Shown here in pieces: positions 50,440 to 59,407 of a stretch of 60,343 nt of DNA (positions are counted from its first letter, which is position 1; every line of letters starts with the position of its first letter). The notes below the pieces were generated by a model that saw only the letters and a list, made by a program, of their open reading frames with translations, was not told the DNA's origin and made no database searches. The translations under genes were made by a program, and so were the position numbers. The DNA is from Pegethrix bostrychoides GSE-TBD4-15B (lineage in GTDB: Bacteria > Cyanobacteriota > Cyanobacteriia > Elainellales > Elainellaceae), in assembly GCA_019359155.1 (NCBI GenBank), contig JAHHHV010000012.1:1-60343 (forward strand). Reading direction: 5' to 3'.

Positions 50440-52311
50440 ATGAATATGACAATTCCCCGTATTCAGGCTGCGCGACAGCCAGAGGCTCAGGCTCGGCCTC
50501 GCAATCTTCGCCAGTTTTTACAGCAGTTTTTGACGATTTTTCAATACTCCGGTCGAGCCATGCAGCTCGTCTGGACGACTAGCCCGTTGCTAACGATTGG
50601 GCTGGCCGTTTTAACGGTCGCCGTGGGTCTACTGCCCGGCGTGATCGCCTACCTGGGCAAGCTGATTGTGGACGGCGTGGTGCAGGCATCTCAAAGCGGC
50701 CTAGCAGCCGACCGCTGGCGCACCTTACGATATGTCGGCTGGGAGGCGGTCGCCATCGTGATCCAGTCAGGGGCACAGCAGGTGATTTCGCTCTGCCAGT
50801 CACTGCTGCAAATGCTGCTGGCGCAGCAGGTGAATCTGCTGGTGATTGAGAAAGCGCTGACGCTGGACATGGCGCATTTTGAAGACTCTGAGTTCTACGA
50901 CAAGATGAGCCGCGCCCGAGATGGAGCTTCACGTCGTCCGCTCTCTGTCGTAACGCGCAGCTATGGCTTTGTGCGGGATCTGCTGTCGCTGCTCACCTTT
51001 GGCGGTCTGCTGCTGAAGTTTTCGCCCTGGGCAGTCGCGGTGCTGCTGCTGGCGGCGCTGCCTGCTTTTATTGCCCAAACCCGCTTTGCTGAAAACGCTT
51101 TCCGGCTGTTTAGCTGGCGTGCCCCCGAACGCCGCGAGCATCACTATCTAGAGATTCTGCTCGCCCGCGAAGATTACGCCATGGAAGTGAAGCTCTACCA
51201 GCTTGGCCCGATGCTGCTGGATCGCTACAAGCAGATTTTTGAGCGGATGTACGCCGAAGACCGCAGTCTCAACCTGCGCCGCACGGCTTGGAACTACGGG
51301 CTGGGGCTGGTCAGCACGGCAGCCTTTTACGGCACCTATATTTGGATGATTAGCTCGGCGATTGCTGGCCAGATTTCGCTGGGCGACCTGACGCTGTATC
51401 TGGTCGTGTTTCGGCAGGGGCAGTCCACCTTTGCAGGGCTGCTAGCCTCGATTGGCGGTATGTATGAGGATAATCTTTACCTGGCCGATCTCTACGACTT
51501 TTTGGGCGAAACTGTGGCCGAACCGCCGGGATATGCCGCCTATGGCCCGCTGCCCGGTGATGGCATCCGGTTTGAGAACGTCAGCTTTACCTATCCAGAG
51601 CAAGATCAGCCCGCCTTGCACAACGTTTCGTTTCACCTGCCGCCGGGGCGCAAGCTGGCAATTGTCGGCAAAAACGGCTCTGGCAAAACGACGCTGATTA
51701 AGCTGCTGACCCGGCTCTACTCACCCAGCAGCGGCCGGATTTTGCTGGACGGGCGCAACTTGCAGGACTGGGATGCAGAGGTGCTTCAGCGGCGGATTGG
51801 CGTGATTTTCCAGAATTTTGTCCGCTACCAGTTCACGGTGGGCGAAAACGTCGGGATTGGCGATGTGGATGCGCTAATGGCGCAGCCGCGCTGGGAGACC
51901 GCCACCGAAAAAGCGACGGCGCGACCCTTTATTGAGGCGATGAGCGAGGGCTTTTCGACCCGCTTAGGCAAGTGGTTTAAGGGTGGACGCGAGCTATCGG
52001 GTGGGCAGTGGCAGAAAATTGCCCTGTCGCGGGCTTTTATGCGCTCCAAGGCGGATATCTTGATCCTAGACGAGCCAACCTCCGCCGTGGATGCGGAAGC
52101 CGAAGCTGAAATCTTCGAGCGGCTCAAGGCCGTCACCCAAGATCAGATCGCCATCCTGATTTCGCATCGCTTTTCGACCGTGCGGATGGCTGACCAAATT
52201 CTGGTGCTGGCGGCAGGCGAGGTGATCGAGCAGGGCAGTCACGAGGAGCTGATGCAGCAGGATGGCCGCTACGCCCAGCTTTTTATGCTGCAAGCTGCCG
52301 GGTATCGCTAG
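50440..52311 (+). CDS. ABC exporter (fused permease and ATPase)
   Basis: 623-residue half-transporter. Six helices in the first 360 residues, then the nucleotide-binding domain: Walker A VGKNGSGKTTL, Q-loop IFQNFVRYQ, signature ELSGGQWQKIALSRAFM, Walker B ILILDEPTSAVD and switch His ISHRFS. The permease has FEDSEFYDKMSRARDGASRRP, which is typical of an uncharacterised multidrug/peptide-export branch. Start at ATG 50440 or 50446. Substrate not assigned. Its stop is 15 bp before that of the convergent CBS gene. Confidence 0.91.
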   Translation: MNMTIPRIQAARQPEAQARPRNLRQFLQQFLTIFQYSGRAMQLVWTTSPLLTIGLAVLTVAVGLLPGVIAYLGKLIVDGVVQASQSGLAADRWRTLRYVGWEAVAIVIQSGAQQVISLCQSLLQMLLAQQVNLLVIEKALTLDMAHFEDSEFYDKMSRARDGASRRPLSVVTRSYGFVRDLLSLLTFGGLLLKFSPWAVAVLLLAALPAFIAQTRFAENAFRLFSWRAPERREHHYLEILLAREDYAMEVKLYQLGPMLLDRYKQIFERMYAEDRSLNLRRTAWNYGLGLVSTAAFYGTYIWMISSAIAGQISLGDLTLYLVVFRQGQSTFAGLLASIGGMYEDNLYLADLYDFLGETVAEPPGYAAYGPLPGDGIRFENVSFTYPEQDQPALHNVSFHLPPGRKLAIVGKNGSGKTTLIKLLTRLYSPSSGRILLDGRNLQDWDAEVLQRRIGVIFQNFVRYQFTVGENVGIGDVDALMAQPRWETATEKATARPFIEAMSEGFSTRLGKWFKGGRELSGGQWQKIALSRAFMRSKADILILDEPTSAVDAEAEAEIFERLKAVTQDQIAILISHRFSTVRMADQILVLAAGEVIEQGSHEELMQQDGRYAQLFMLQAAGYR

Positions 52312-52326
52312 GCAGGCACTTGTCTA

Positions 52327-54078
52327 TCAGAGCAGATATCGCTGTCTCACAAACCGCTCGGCAGCAGCTCGATCTGAAATTTCACCGTCTAGCGTTGCGG
52401 CCAGCAGCTCATCCAAAATCTGCCTAAACTGCCGCCCCGATGCATAGCCCATTGCCTTGAGGTCGCTGCCGTCCAGCGGAGCCTTCACCCGCGACCAGTC
52501 GGTGAGATATTGCGGAATTGGCGAGCTGGGCAGCCCGACAGCCACCAAAATCAGCGTCGCAGTCTCGTAGCCTCGTAGCAACGTCGCAGTTTGGCTAGGG
52601 CGTTCGCAGGTTGGCAGCGCTGCCAAAATTTCTGCTTGCTTCGCCTCAAAGGTTTGCAGCCGCTGAATGACCTCTGCTGAGAGCTGAAATTTCTCAGCTA
52701 CGCTCACCCTCGCCTCTGGCCTTAGCGAAATCAGCAGCACCTCTAGCATCATCAGCCAGCGCTTCACCACCTGCTGGGTCGAGGCTTGCAGCCTGATCGC
52801 CTGCCGGAGCGCGGCTACTGTCTCTGCCGTCAGCTCCAGCTCAGGATGAATGCAGCAGAGCGCGCCTAGAGCGGCCAGCTTTTGCAGCACGGGCTGCCAG
52901 TAGTTAGCCTCTAGGCTCTGACGCAGCTCTTGGATCAGGCGGGTTTGCAGCGCTGGAACTTTGGCATGTTCGGCCTGCACCTGAGCGTAAAGACCGCTGT
53001 TGACAGCTGTCCGCACGTAGTCGGCAGTGCGCGGCGCGAGTTCAAAGTCCAGCCGCACCGCAAACCGCACGGCGCGATAGATCCGGGTTGGGTCTTCGAT
53101 AAAGCTGTTGGCATGCAGGACGCGAATCTGACCTGCCGCCAAGTCTGACAAGCCGCCAAATGCGTCGATTAGTTCAGGCTGTCCCGTCCGCTTGCCCGTT
53201 AGCCGCAGCGCTAGGGCGTTGATTGTAAAGTCGCGGCGGTAGAGATCGCGCCAGATGGAGCTAGCCTCAACTTCTGGGTTGGCGGCTGGATAGGGATAAA
53301 TTTCGGTGCGGGCAGTCGCCAGATCAATGCCCAGCGTCCCGAACTCTGGATCTTGCCGCCAGGAGAGGGCGGCGGTCTGAAACCGCCCGTGGATCTGAAG
53401 CTGCACCGTCGGGTGGAGCCGCTGCACGATACGAGCCAGCTCAACCCCTGCCGCCTCCAGTCCAAGATGCTCAGCCGCTCCCGCTGCACCGCAGCCGTCA
53501 GCCACACAGCCATCAACCACTAAGTCGAGATCTTTTAACAGCAGCGGTCGGCCTGCCCTAGCCAGCAGCAGATCTCGCACCGCACCGCCGACCAAATACA
53601 GATTCCAGCCGCGCGCTGATGCCTCTGCCGCAATCTGTTGGAGTAGATCAGCAAGGGCTGGAGGCAAATCTGGCAAATCTGGCGCAGGCTGAGGTCGCGC
53701 ATGGCCTCGCAGCACATCACTGCGCGTCACAATTCCCACCAGCCGTGCCGCCTTCAAGATAGGCAAGCGTCCCACGCTAGAGCGGAGCAGCATCGCCTCC
53801 AGCTCGGCTAGTGGGGTTCCGGGCGAGGCGGTTTGCAGATCGGTCGCCATGTAGTCCTTGACCCGCGCTTCAGCCAGCCCGTGCCGCAGCCCCACCTCCA
53901 GATCCCGTCGCCCAATCACGCCAGCTAGCCGCTCTGCCGCATCTAGTACGGGCAGCCCCGAATGGCCATAGCGCCGCAGCAGCAGATCCGCTTCAGCCAG
54001 CGTCGAGTCCGGCGAGATGCTGCGAACCGGGGCAGACATTAAATCTTGAGCAGTCGGCTGGGGCAGGAATTCCATCAC
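52327..54078 (-). CDS. CBS-domain tRNA nucleotidyltransferase/poly(A) polymerase
   Basis: 583 residues. Two CBS domains (about 8-60 and 66-125: APVRSISPDSTLAEADLLLRRYGHSGLPVLD; TPLAELEAMLLRSSVGRLPIL) precede a class II nucleotidyltransferase: LYLVGGAVRDLLL, KDLDLVVDG with the two catalytic Asp, RRDFTINALALRL and the ASSIWRDLYRRDF segment. It adds CCA or its A to tRNA 3' ends, or poly(A) to RNA; many cyanobacteria split these jobs between two enzymes. CBS domains before the catalytic part suggest adenine nucleotide sensing, which is inference. The C-terminal body is reduced relative to eukaryotic CCA enzymes but helical. Confidence 0.88.
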   Translation of the reverse strand: MMEFLPQPTAQDLMSAPVRSISPDSTLAEADLLLRRYGHSGLPVLDAAERLAGVIGRRDLEVGLRHGLAEARVKDYMATDLQTASPGTPLAELEAMLLRSSVGRLPILKAARLVGIVTRSDVLRGHARPQPAPDLPDLPPALADLLQQIAAEASARGWNLYLVGGAVRDLLLARAGRPLLLKDLDLVVDGCVADGCGAAGAAEHLGLEAAGVELARIVQRLHPTVQLQIHGRFQTAALSWRQDPEFGTLGIDLATARTEIYPYPAANPEVEASSIWRDLYRRDFTINALALRLTGKRTGQPELIDAFGGLSDLAAGQIRVLHANSFIEDPTRIYRAVRFAVRLDFELAPRTADYVRTAVNSGLYAQVQAEHAKVPALQTRLIQELRQSLEANYWQPVLQKLAALGALCCIHPELELTAETVAALRQAIRLQASTQQVVKRWLMMLEVLLISLRPEARVSVAEKFQLSAEVIQRLQTFEAKQAEILAALPTCERPSQTATLLRGYETATLILVAVGLPSSPIPQYLTDWSRVKAPLDGSDLKAMGYASGRQFRQILDELLAATLDGEISDRAAAERFVRQRYLL

Positions 54079-54190
54079 AGCAGCACTGGCAATCGGCGGA
54101 TTTGGGCTTTCATATCAGACTTTCAGAGGGTGTCACTTTCTGATAGCTTACTAGCATGGGAGATTAGTTCTTTAAGCCTTGATCCCTTGT

Positions 54191-54226
54191 GGCTCGGCGT
54201 GCGGCTCGGCGTGCGGCTCGGCGCAC
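54191..54226. repeat. 12-bp tandem repeat upstream of psbZ
   Basis: Two perfect copies of GGCTCGGCGTGC and a third, GGCTCGGCGCAC, lie in the 250-bp gap between the CBS gene start and psbZ. No gene is seen in this gap. Confidence 0.8.
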
Positions 54227-54327
54227 AACTGAAGCATTCGCTCAGCTGCCACATCTCGTCAGGCTCTAGTCACGCCCTGAATCAAATCGCTTAACGAATC
54301 GCTTAACGCTGTATTGGGAGAGTAATC

Positions 54328-54516
54328 ATGTCTATTGTGTTTCAGTTTGCCCTAGCTGCTCTGGTCATCATGTCGTTTATTATGGTCGTTGCAGTGCCGG
54401 TTGCCTACGCTTCACCCCGCAACTGGGAGCAGTCAAAGCGCTTGATTCTATTGGGTTCTGGACTTTGGACTGTGCTGGTGCTGCTGGTGGGCGGGCTAAA
54501 TTACTTTGTGGTCTAA
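54328..54516 (+). CDS. psbZ: Photosystem II protein Z
   Basis: 62 residues, two membrane helices, full-length match to Psb[21 protein letters not shown], then [20 protein letters not shown], ending GLNYFVV. It is a core subunit of photosystem II that stabilises its link with antenna complexes. GAGAGTAATC precedes the ATG. It lies 98 bp before ribH. Confidence 0.96.
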   Translation: MSIVFQFALAALVIMSFIMVVAVPVAYASPRNWEQSKRLILLGSGLWTVLVLLVGGLNYFVV

Positions 54517-54614
54517 GCTCAGGGGGCTTGGCACAGGAGCGACATCTAGGCAAATCATCTAAGCTTAGAGATAGGGCTTTCGGTGCTTTCAGTCAGGTAG
54601 GACAAATTTTTCAA

Positions 54615-55196
54615 ATGACCGTTTTTGAAGGAACCTTTACAGATACTGGCTCTCTGCGGTTTGCCATCGTGATTGGGCGGTTTAACGACCTAATCACGGG
54701 CAAGCTTTTGGAGGGCTGTCAGGATGGCCTGAAGCGACATGGCGTAGATCCCGATCCGCAGGGTGCCCAGGTAGACTATGCCTGGGTTCCCGGCTGCTTT
54801 GAGATTCCGCTGCTGGCGCGACAGCTCGCCCTCACCCATCGCTATGACGCAATTATCTGCCTGGGAGCCGTGATTCGAGGCTCAACGCCGCATTTTGACT
54901 TTGTGGCCGCCGAAGTCTCAAAGGGTGTCGCTGCTGTCAGCCTGCAAACCGGCGTGCCAGTCGTTTTTGGCGTGCTGACCACCGACACCATGCAGCAGGC
55001 GCTAGAGCGGGCTGGAATCAAGAGCAACAAGGGCTGGGAATATGCGATGGGCGCAATCGAGATGGCAACCTTGATGCGGCAGGTCAAAGTCGCTGCCCCC
55101 GACCTAAACGGCAGCAGCCTCACCGGCAGCGCACCGATCTCTGGCCTTCGCAGCGCGGCTCCCACCGAGGCGCATCCCGGCAGTCAGGTTGATTAG
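54615..55196 (+). CDS. ribH: 6,7-dimethyl-8-ribityllumazine synthase
   Basis: Penultimate enzyme of riboflavin synthesis. 193 residues; conserved [55 protein letters not shown] and [19 protein letters not shown] are all present. The start at 54615 begins [10 protein letters not shown], as in cyanobacterial RibH. A C-terminal tail of about 30 residues rich in Ser/Gly/Ala extends past the usual end. Confidence 0.95.
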   Translation: MTVFEGTFTDTGSLRFAIVIGRFNDLITGKLLEGCQDGLKRHGVDPDPQGAQVDYAWVPGCFEIPLLARQLALTHRYDAIICLGAVIRGSTPHFDFVAAEVSKGVAAVSLQTGVPVVFGVLTTDTMQQALERAGIKSNKGWEYAMGAIEMATLMRQVKVAAPDLNGSSLTGSAPISGLRSAAPTEAHPGSQVD

Positions 55197-55314
55197 TTGG
55201 GCTTAGATGAGTTTGGCTTAGTTCAGCACTCAGCAAACCCAAGTTGACAAACTGGCTGGTTCTAGCGATAATTGGAAAGACTAAAAACGCTAAAGACTGA
55301 AAGCGCCGAGACTC

Positions 55315-55386
55315 GCGGGTGTGGCTCAGTGGTAGAGCGCAACCTTGCCAAGGTTGATGTCGTGGGTTCGAATCCCATCACCCGCT
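55315..55386 (+). tRNA. tRNA-Gly(GCC)
   Basis: The cloverleaf is complete: acceptor GCGGGTG with CACCCGC, D-arm GCTCAGTGGTAGAGC, anticodon arm CAACCTTGCCAAGGTTG with anticodon GCC, T-arm GTGGGTTCGAATCCCAT, discriminator U. CCA is not encoded. A T-run and then a strong hairpin follow. Confidence 0.97.
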
Positions 55387-55396
55387 TTTTGAATCC

Positions 55397-55439
55397 ACGA
55401 AAGCAGCGCCTCTCATGATTTGAGAGGCGCTGCTTTCGT
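55397..55439. terminator. Bidirectional terminator hairpin
   Basis: A perfect 19-bp inverted repeat (ACGAAAGCAGCGCCTCTCA and complement) with a 5-nt loop, between the tRNA gene and the stop of the convergent exosortase-like gene. A short T-run follows on the plus side. Confidence 0.88.
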
Positions 55440-55448
55440 TTAGGTCAC

Positions 55449-56327
55449 TTAAGCTTGGGAATCGTCTGATTGCAGCTGTTCGCTAGCTCGTCGATGGCCT
55501 GCCGCTAGCTCAATCCGATAGAGTAGCCAGTAGACCAGGGCAAATAATCCAATCGCTAATGCACCACACATAATAGCTCCATCGCCTTCCGTCCAGGACA
55601 GCAGCGCCTCATCATCACGCGGAGCCGCCAGAGTCGCCATAGTAGCCACGCGCAGGCTGTTGACCCCGAATCCAATCCAACCTGCGGCCAGCAGCGCAAT
55701 CACTTGCCTCACCCGCTTCACTGGATAGAGCGTTAAGCAAACCACCGCAATCCCAATTAGGTAGGCGATGCTCTCCAAGCCAGAGCAGCCGGGATGCACG
55801 ATCGTCATGCCCATCGGCAGCGTCAGCGCCACGCCATCTTGCACAACCTGAACTCCGCCCCAGTGCAGCAGTCTGGCCGCCATCTGGGCTGTCAAAACCG
55901 AGATATCTAGCAGGCTCAGCAGCAGGCTGGGTAGAGCCAGCATAAACATGATGGCCAGCTCACGGCGGTATTGCCACAGCCCCCGGAATCCAGAGGCCAG
56001 CAGCGCAATCGCCAGCGCCGAGGCAAACGGCAAAACCCGCAGCGGTAACTGCTGGTGCAGCGTCACGCTTAGGCTTTGCCAGAGCAGCCAGCCGATCAGC
56101 AGGACTGCTGCCAGACTAGCCCAGCGCTCATGTCGATACTCATAGCCTGGGTGGTTTTCCCAGACCAGCGTGATCACAACCAGCAGGAACAGACCGCTCA
56201 CGCCAAGATGGGTCAGGGCTCCGGCGCGCCAAGTTGAGACAAAGCAAATGCTGAACAGACAGGTCGCTAATCCTAGCAGGACGTACTGCGGATGCTTAGT
56301 CAGTTGAGTCAAGTTAAAGTCAGTCAT
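55449..56327 (-). CDS. Exosortase-like (cyanoexosortase) membrane protein with altered catalytic site
   Basis: 292 residues with about eight membrane helices. Exosortases cut PEP-CTERM signals; the catalytic Cys-Arg-His lie in HPGCSGLESIAYL (Cys181), GFGVNSLRVATMA (Arg226) and a third motif that usually reads W-H-x-G. Here that motif is SWTEGDGAIM, so the expected His (position 246) is Thr. Codon ACG does not come from His by a single change (needs two). Either the site is relocated, or the protein is inactive or a divergent branch. The tail is charged (RRASEQLQSDDSQA). One PEP-CTERM protein is at 3880-4854. Downstream it ends at a bidirectional hairpin. Confidence 0.82.
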   Translation of the reverse strand: MTDFNLTQLTKHPQYVLLGLATCLFSICFVSTWRAGALTHLGVSGLFLLVVITLVWENHPGYEYRHERWASLAAVLLIGWLLWQSLSVTLHQQLPLRVLPFASALAIALLASGFRGLWQYRRELAIMFMLALPSLLLSLLDISVLTAQMAARLLHWGGVQVVQDGVALTLPMGMTIVHPGCSGLESIAYLIGIAVVCLTLYPVKRVRQVIALLAAGWIGFGVNSLRVATMATLAAPRDDEALLSWTEGDGAIMCGALAIGLFALVYWLLYRIELAAGHRRASEQLQSDDSQA

Positions 56328-57009
56328 AAGTTGCTGGCAGAGGTTGCTGGCACGTTTGCTTCAATTGACTAACAAGAGCTGGCTCAGCAGCTAAATCACA
56401 GATTAGCGAATGCTGCTGTATCTATTCTGATACCTGGTCAGTGAAACTACGTAAATCGGCAGTGAAGTCAGCTAGCAGGATTATATTTTTACAGTGAAGC
56501 CGCGCTAGACCCGGAAGATCGGTCGCCGGACTGGCGCAGCTTGTGAGATCCTGCCGATCCGGCGCAGCAGTAGTTGACGCTCCTTCGCTTTGCTGAGCAA
56601 CCTGCCCCAGTTTTGTAAACAAGCTTGAAGCAAATGAGAGGTTAATCAACAGTCTAAACAGGCTCCAACGTCCTGAATTTGCAGCGTTGAGACTAGCTAA
56701 AACTGCCTGCCGAACTGGGTTTGAGCGATTTCGATTGGCTCGTACCGAGAGCGAAAGCTAGGCGCTATGTAAGAATTTTTAACAAAAATCGACAGCAAAT
56801 CGGTCTACCTTAACAATTTAGGTGCGCTTTTTGGGTGCGCTTTGCTGTCGTCAGAGCCAGTTAGAGCCAGTTAAGTTAGTTTCAGAGGGCTGCATCTAAT
56901 TCACTTGCGGTTCACTTCAAAAGCGCCTTCTGGACTCTCGGCCAAAGCTCTGATCGGCAATCAACTCGCCAGACCGACCGTTATTAATATTTTGGGATAG
57001 GACTTTAGC
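56328..57009. other. Long intergenic region before heme oxygenase
   Basis: About 680 bp without a convincing gene. A 75-codon minus-strand frame (56422-56649) has only a TTG start and looks like chance. Inverted arms CGACAGCAAA (56790-56799) and TTTGCTGTCG (56841-56850) enclose 41 bp; a short direct repeat GGTGCGCTTTTT/GGGTGCGCTTT lies inside. It probably holds the ho1 promoter; a TATTAATATTTT-like stretch (56981-56993) is 16 bp before the start. Confidence 0.45.
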
Positions 57010-57723
57010 ATGAGCAATCTAGCGACTAAGCTGCGTGAGGGCACCAAGAAGGCTCATACCGCCGCCGAAAATATGGGCTTTATCAAGTGCTTCCTCAAGG
57101 GAGTTGTTGAAAAGAACTCTTACCGGAAACTGGTAGCCAACTTCTACTTTGTCTATGCGGCGATGGAAGAGCAGATGGAGCAGCATCAGCAGCATCCGGT
57201 GGTTTCCAAAATCTACTTCCCCGAACTGCACCGCAAAGCGGCTCTAGAGCAAGATCTGCACTACTACTTTGGTGCTAACTGGCGTGAGCAAATTGCTCCT
57301 TCTACCGCCACCCAACAGTATGTCAACCGCATCCGCGAGATTGGCAATATTGCCCCAGAGCTGCTGGTCGCACATTCCTACACGCGCTACATTGGCGACC
57401 TGTCAGGCGGGCAGATCCTCAAGGGAATTGCTCAGCGGGCGATGAACCTGGGTGAGGGCGAGGGCACAGCCTTCTACGAGTTTGAGCAGATTCCTGACGA
57501 GAAGGCTTTTAAGGCTACCTACCGCGCTAACCTGGGCGAAATGCCGATTGATGAATCGACGGAAGACCGGATTGTGGCTGAAGCGATTGATGCTTTTGGC
57601 GCCAACATGAAGCTGTTCCAAGAGCTGGAAGGCAATTTGATCAAATCAATTGGCCAAATGCTCTATAACAGCCTGACTCGCCGCCGGGGACGGGGTAGCA
57701 CGGAGCTGGCAACCGCCGAATAG
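57010..57723 (+). CDS. ho1: Heme oxygenase (biliverdin-producing)
   Basis: Opens heme to biliverdin IX-alpha, CO and iron, the first step to phycobilins. 237 residues; proximal heme ligand His16 in LREGTKKAHTAAENMGF and the distal GDLSGGQILKG glycine-rich helix are present, plus AHSYTRYIGDLS. Length matches cyanobacterial HO1 (about 240). It has a clear start and a Lys/Arg-rich tail. It stands alone, convergent with crcB. Confidence 0.96.
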   Translation: MSNLATKLREGTKKAHTAAENMGFIKCFLKGVVEKNSYRKLVANFYFVYAAMEEQMEQHQQHPVVSKIYFPELHRKAALEQDLHYYFGANWREQIAPSTATQQYVNRIREIGNIAPELLVAHSYTRYIGDLSGGQILKGIAQRAMNLGEGEGTAFYEFEQIPDEKAFKATYRANLGEMPIDESTEDRIVAEAIDAFGANMKLFQELEGNLIKSIGQMLYNSLTRRRGRGSTELATAE

Positions 57724-57862
57724 CTCGCTCGAATTTTAGCTCAGGTTCAGAATGGGGCTGGAGATCAAAGCCTGGGGTTGCAGCCTCAGCTCTGGATCTT
57801 CAGCCCATTTTTATGGCTTGGCTCGCCTGTCTCAAGCTCGCCTATTTTACCTAGAGCTTTAC

Positions 57863-58273
57863 CTACAGCCATCGAGCCACCAGCCGCCCCGACTCCAGAC
57901 AGAGTAGCCCCAGCCCTGCGCTGCCCAGTCCATAGAGTAAAGCCAGCCCCGACTGGCCAGAGCGCAGCAGGTTAGAGGCATCTAAGGCATAGGTGGAAAA
58001 CGTGGTGTAAGACCCCAGAAAGCCAACCGCAATCAGCAGCCGCAGATCGGGCGCAATCACGAGTCGATCGAGGGTAAAGGTAACGAAAAATCCCATCAGG
58101 AAAGCTCCTGAGAGGTTGGCGAGCAGCGTCCCCATCGGAAAACCTATTCCGAACCACTGCCCGCAGAGCAGGCTCAAATAGTAGCGAGCCAAGGCTCCCG
58201 GCACTGCCCCCAAGCTAACGGCTAGCGGTGCGCGCCACTGCGGACTAGCCGCCAATTCTGCAATTAGCCTCAT
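57863..58273 (-). CDS. crcB: Fluoride efflux channel CrcB/FluC
   Basis: 136 residues, four helices. Signatures are GAVPGALARYYLSL, GTLLANLSGAFLMGFFVTF and GFLGSYTTFSTYALD (the Phe-box and the Thr/Ser track for fluoride). It exports F-, working as a dual-topology dimer. No fluoride riboswitch is visible in the 69 bp before its start, which carries an 11-bp tandem repeat instead. It is 69 bp downstream of the MliC-like gene on the same strand. Confidence 0.9.
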   Translation of the reverse strand: MRLIAELAASPQWRAPLAVSLGAVPGALARYYLSLLCGQWFGIGFPMGTLLANLSGAFLMGFFVTFTLDRLVIAPDLRLLIAVGFLGSYTTFSTYALDASNLLRSGQSGLALLYGLGSAGLGLLCLESGRLVARWL

Positions 58274-58290
58274 TCACCTGACTCTCTTAT

Positions 58291-58323
58291 GCCAATAATT
58301 TGCCGATAATTTGCCAATAATTT
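58291..58323. repeat. 11-bp tandem repeat before crcB
   Basis: GCCAATAATTT, GCCGATAATTT, GCCAATAATTT in tandem, 18 bp upstream of the crcB start and in the gap to the MliC-like gene. One helical turn apart, so they could serve as binding sites, or be slippage. Confidence 0.75.
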
Positions 58324-58342
58324 GCTGATCCCTGCCGCCAAA

Positions 58343-58702
58343 CTACCACAGACCCCGGACTGGCTGGGCAGGGCTAGCGCTACCGGACTCGCTCAGGAGG
58401 CCAGCACAACCGCTGTAAGTACGTCTGCCATCCTCTTCAATAAAGGCATCCGTCCCTTTGGTCAATAAGGTGATCGAGCCATCGGAATACCTGGCACCTG
58501 AGCCTGTTTCAATCTGCGGCAGCGTGATCGGCTCGCGTCCAGCCAAGGTGAGTCTCGCCTGTTCTGGAACATAGACCACCTCAAACGTTTTGCCGCCCTC
58601 GCACTGATAGCGGTAGAAGTTGCCGGAGGGAGGCATCTGAGCCGTGGCAGGCAGCGCCAGCGCCAGTAAGACCCAGCCAGCCGCAGTCGTCATAGATGTC
58701 AT
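58343..58702 (-). CDS. MliC-like (C-type lysozyme inhibitor family) exported protein
   Basis: 119 residues. The first 21 residues are a signal peptide (AAGWVLLALALPATA). The mature part follows the MliC/PliC beta-barrel: FYRYQCEGGKTFEVVYVPE with Cys34, SGSGARYSDG (TGSGARYSDG) with the family S-G-x-x-Y loop, LLTKGTDAFIEEDG and Cys99. The two Cys can form the known disulfide. Members inhibit host C-type lysozyme or act on envelope; in a cyanobacterium, inhibition of protist lysozyme is inference. No lipobox: periplasmic, not anchored. Confidence 0.8.
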   Translation of the reverse strand: MTSMTTAAGWVLLALALPATAQMPPSGNFYRYQCEGGKTFEVVYVPEQARLTLAGREPITLPQIETGSGARYSDGSITLLTKGTDAFIEEDGRRTYSGCAGLLSESGSASPAQPVRGLW

Positions 58703-58823
58703 GCGTTAAAAAAGCTCCTCAGCGTTGCGTTGAATCAGATTTGGTTAATCGGCAGTGGCAAACGGCAGCTGTTGAGCCACAACCCGCCTGCAATTTGGCC
58801 TCTAGAATAGCATGATCAACAAC

Positions 58824-58852
58824 TTGTAAAACGTAGTCATAACGAGTATGAT
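58824..58852 (+). promoter_or_regulatory. Promoter of dps
   Basis: TTGTAA (58824-58829) and TATGAT (58847-58852) are 17 bp apart. Transcription would begin at about 58858, leaving a 36-nt leader to the ATG at 58895 and making the upstream ATG at 58859 unlikely. Confidence 0.65.
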
Positions 58853-58894
58853 TAAGACATGAACGCAACAGTACAAATTCAGGAAGAACTTCAG

Positions 58895-59371
58895 ATGACT
58901 GCAACCCTTCAAGCTCAGCAAACCGTCGTAGAAACGCTCAACCGCGAGCAGGCTAACGCCCTAGTCGCCTACCTCAACTACAAGAAATACCACTGGCTCA
59001 CCTATGGTCCGCTCTTCCGTGACCTGCATCTGCTGTTTGAAGAGCAGGGCAACGCAGTTTTTGCGATGATCGACGAACTAGCCGAGCGCAGTCTGATGCT
59101 GGACGGCAGCCCCGTTGCCGATCCGGCAGACTATTTGCCGACTGCAACGCTGCGCCCCTCGACAGGCCAACTTTCGGTGCGCGATATGCTTGGCGAAGCG
59201 GTCGCTAGCCATGAGCTGATCATTCAGGAGATGCACCAAGATGCCGAATTGGCGGCTGAAGCGGGCGACATCGGCACGGCTGATCTGTACACGCGCCTCG
59301 TCCAAACCCACCAAAAGCACCGCTGGTTTTTGAAAGAGCTATTGAAAAAAGGCGATGGCTTGGTTTCGTAG
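58895..59371 (+). CDS. dps: Dps family ferritin-like DNA-protection protein
   Basis: 158 residues. Ferroxidase ligands are at the expected spacing: His33, His45, Asp60, Glu64 in NYKKYHWLTYGPLFRDLHLLFEE and AMIDELAERS. It oxidises Fe2+ with peroxide and stores iron as a dodecamer; some Dps bind DNA. I start at ATG 58895, with AGGAAG upstream and correct distance from the promoter; the frame opens earlier at 58859 with MNATVQIQEEL. Confidence 0.93.
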   Translation: MTATLQAQQTVVETLNREQANALVAYLNYKKYHWLTYGPLFRDLHLLFEEQGNAVFAMIDELAERSLMLDGSPVADPADYLPTATLRPSTGQLSVRDMLGEAVASHELIIQEMHQDAELAAEAGDIGTADLYTRLVQTHQKHRWFLKELLKKGDGLVS

Positions 59372-59407
59372 AGCAAGTTTCGGGATGCAGGTTTTGTAGC
59401 AGAATAG

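Noticed and set aside
56422-56649. 75-codon minus-strand frame between exosortase-like gene and ho1
   Set aside because: TTG start, no ribosome site, no motif; likely non-coding.
58274-58342. Fluoride riboswitch before crcB
   Set aside because: The 69-bp gap contains only an 11-bp tandem repeat; no crcB motif (GGNGAUGG...) is seen.
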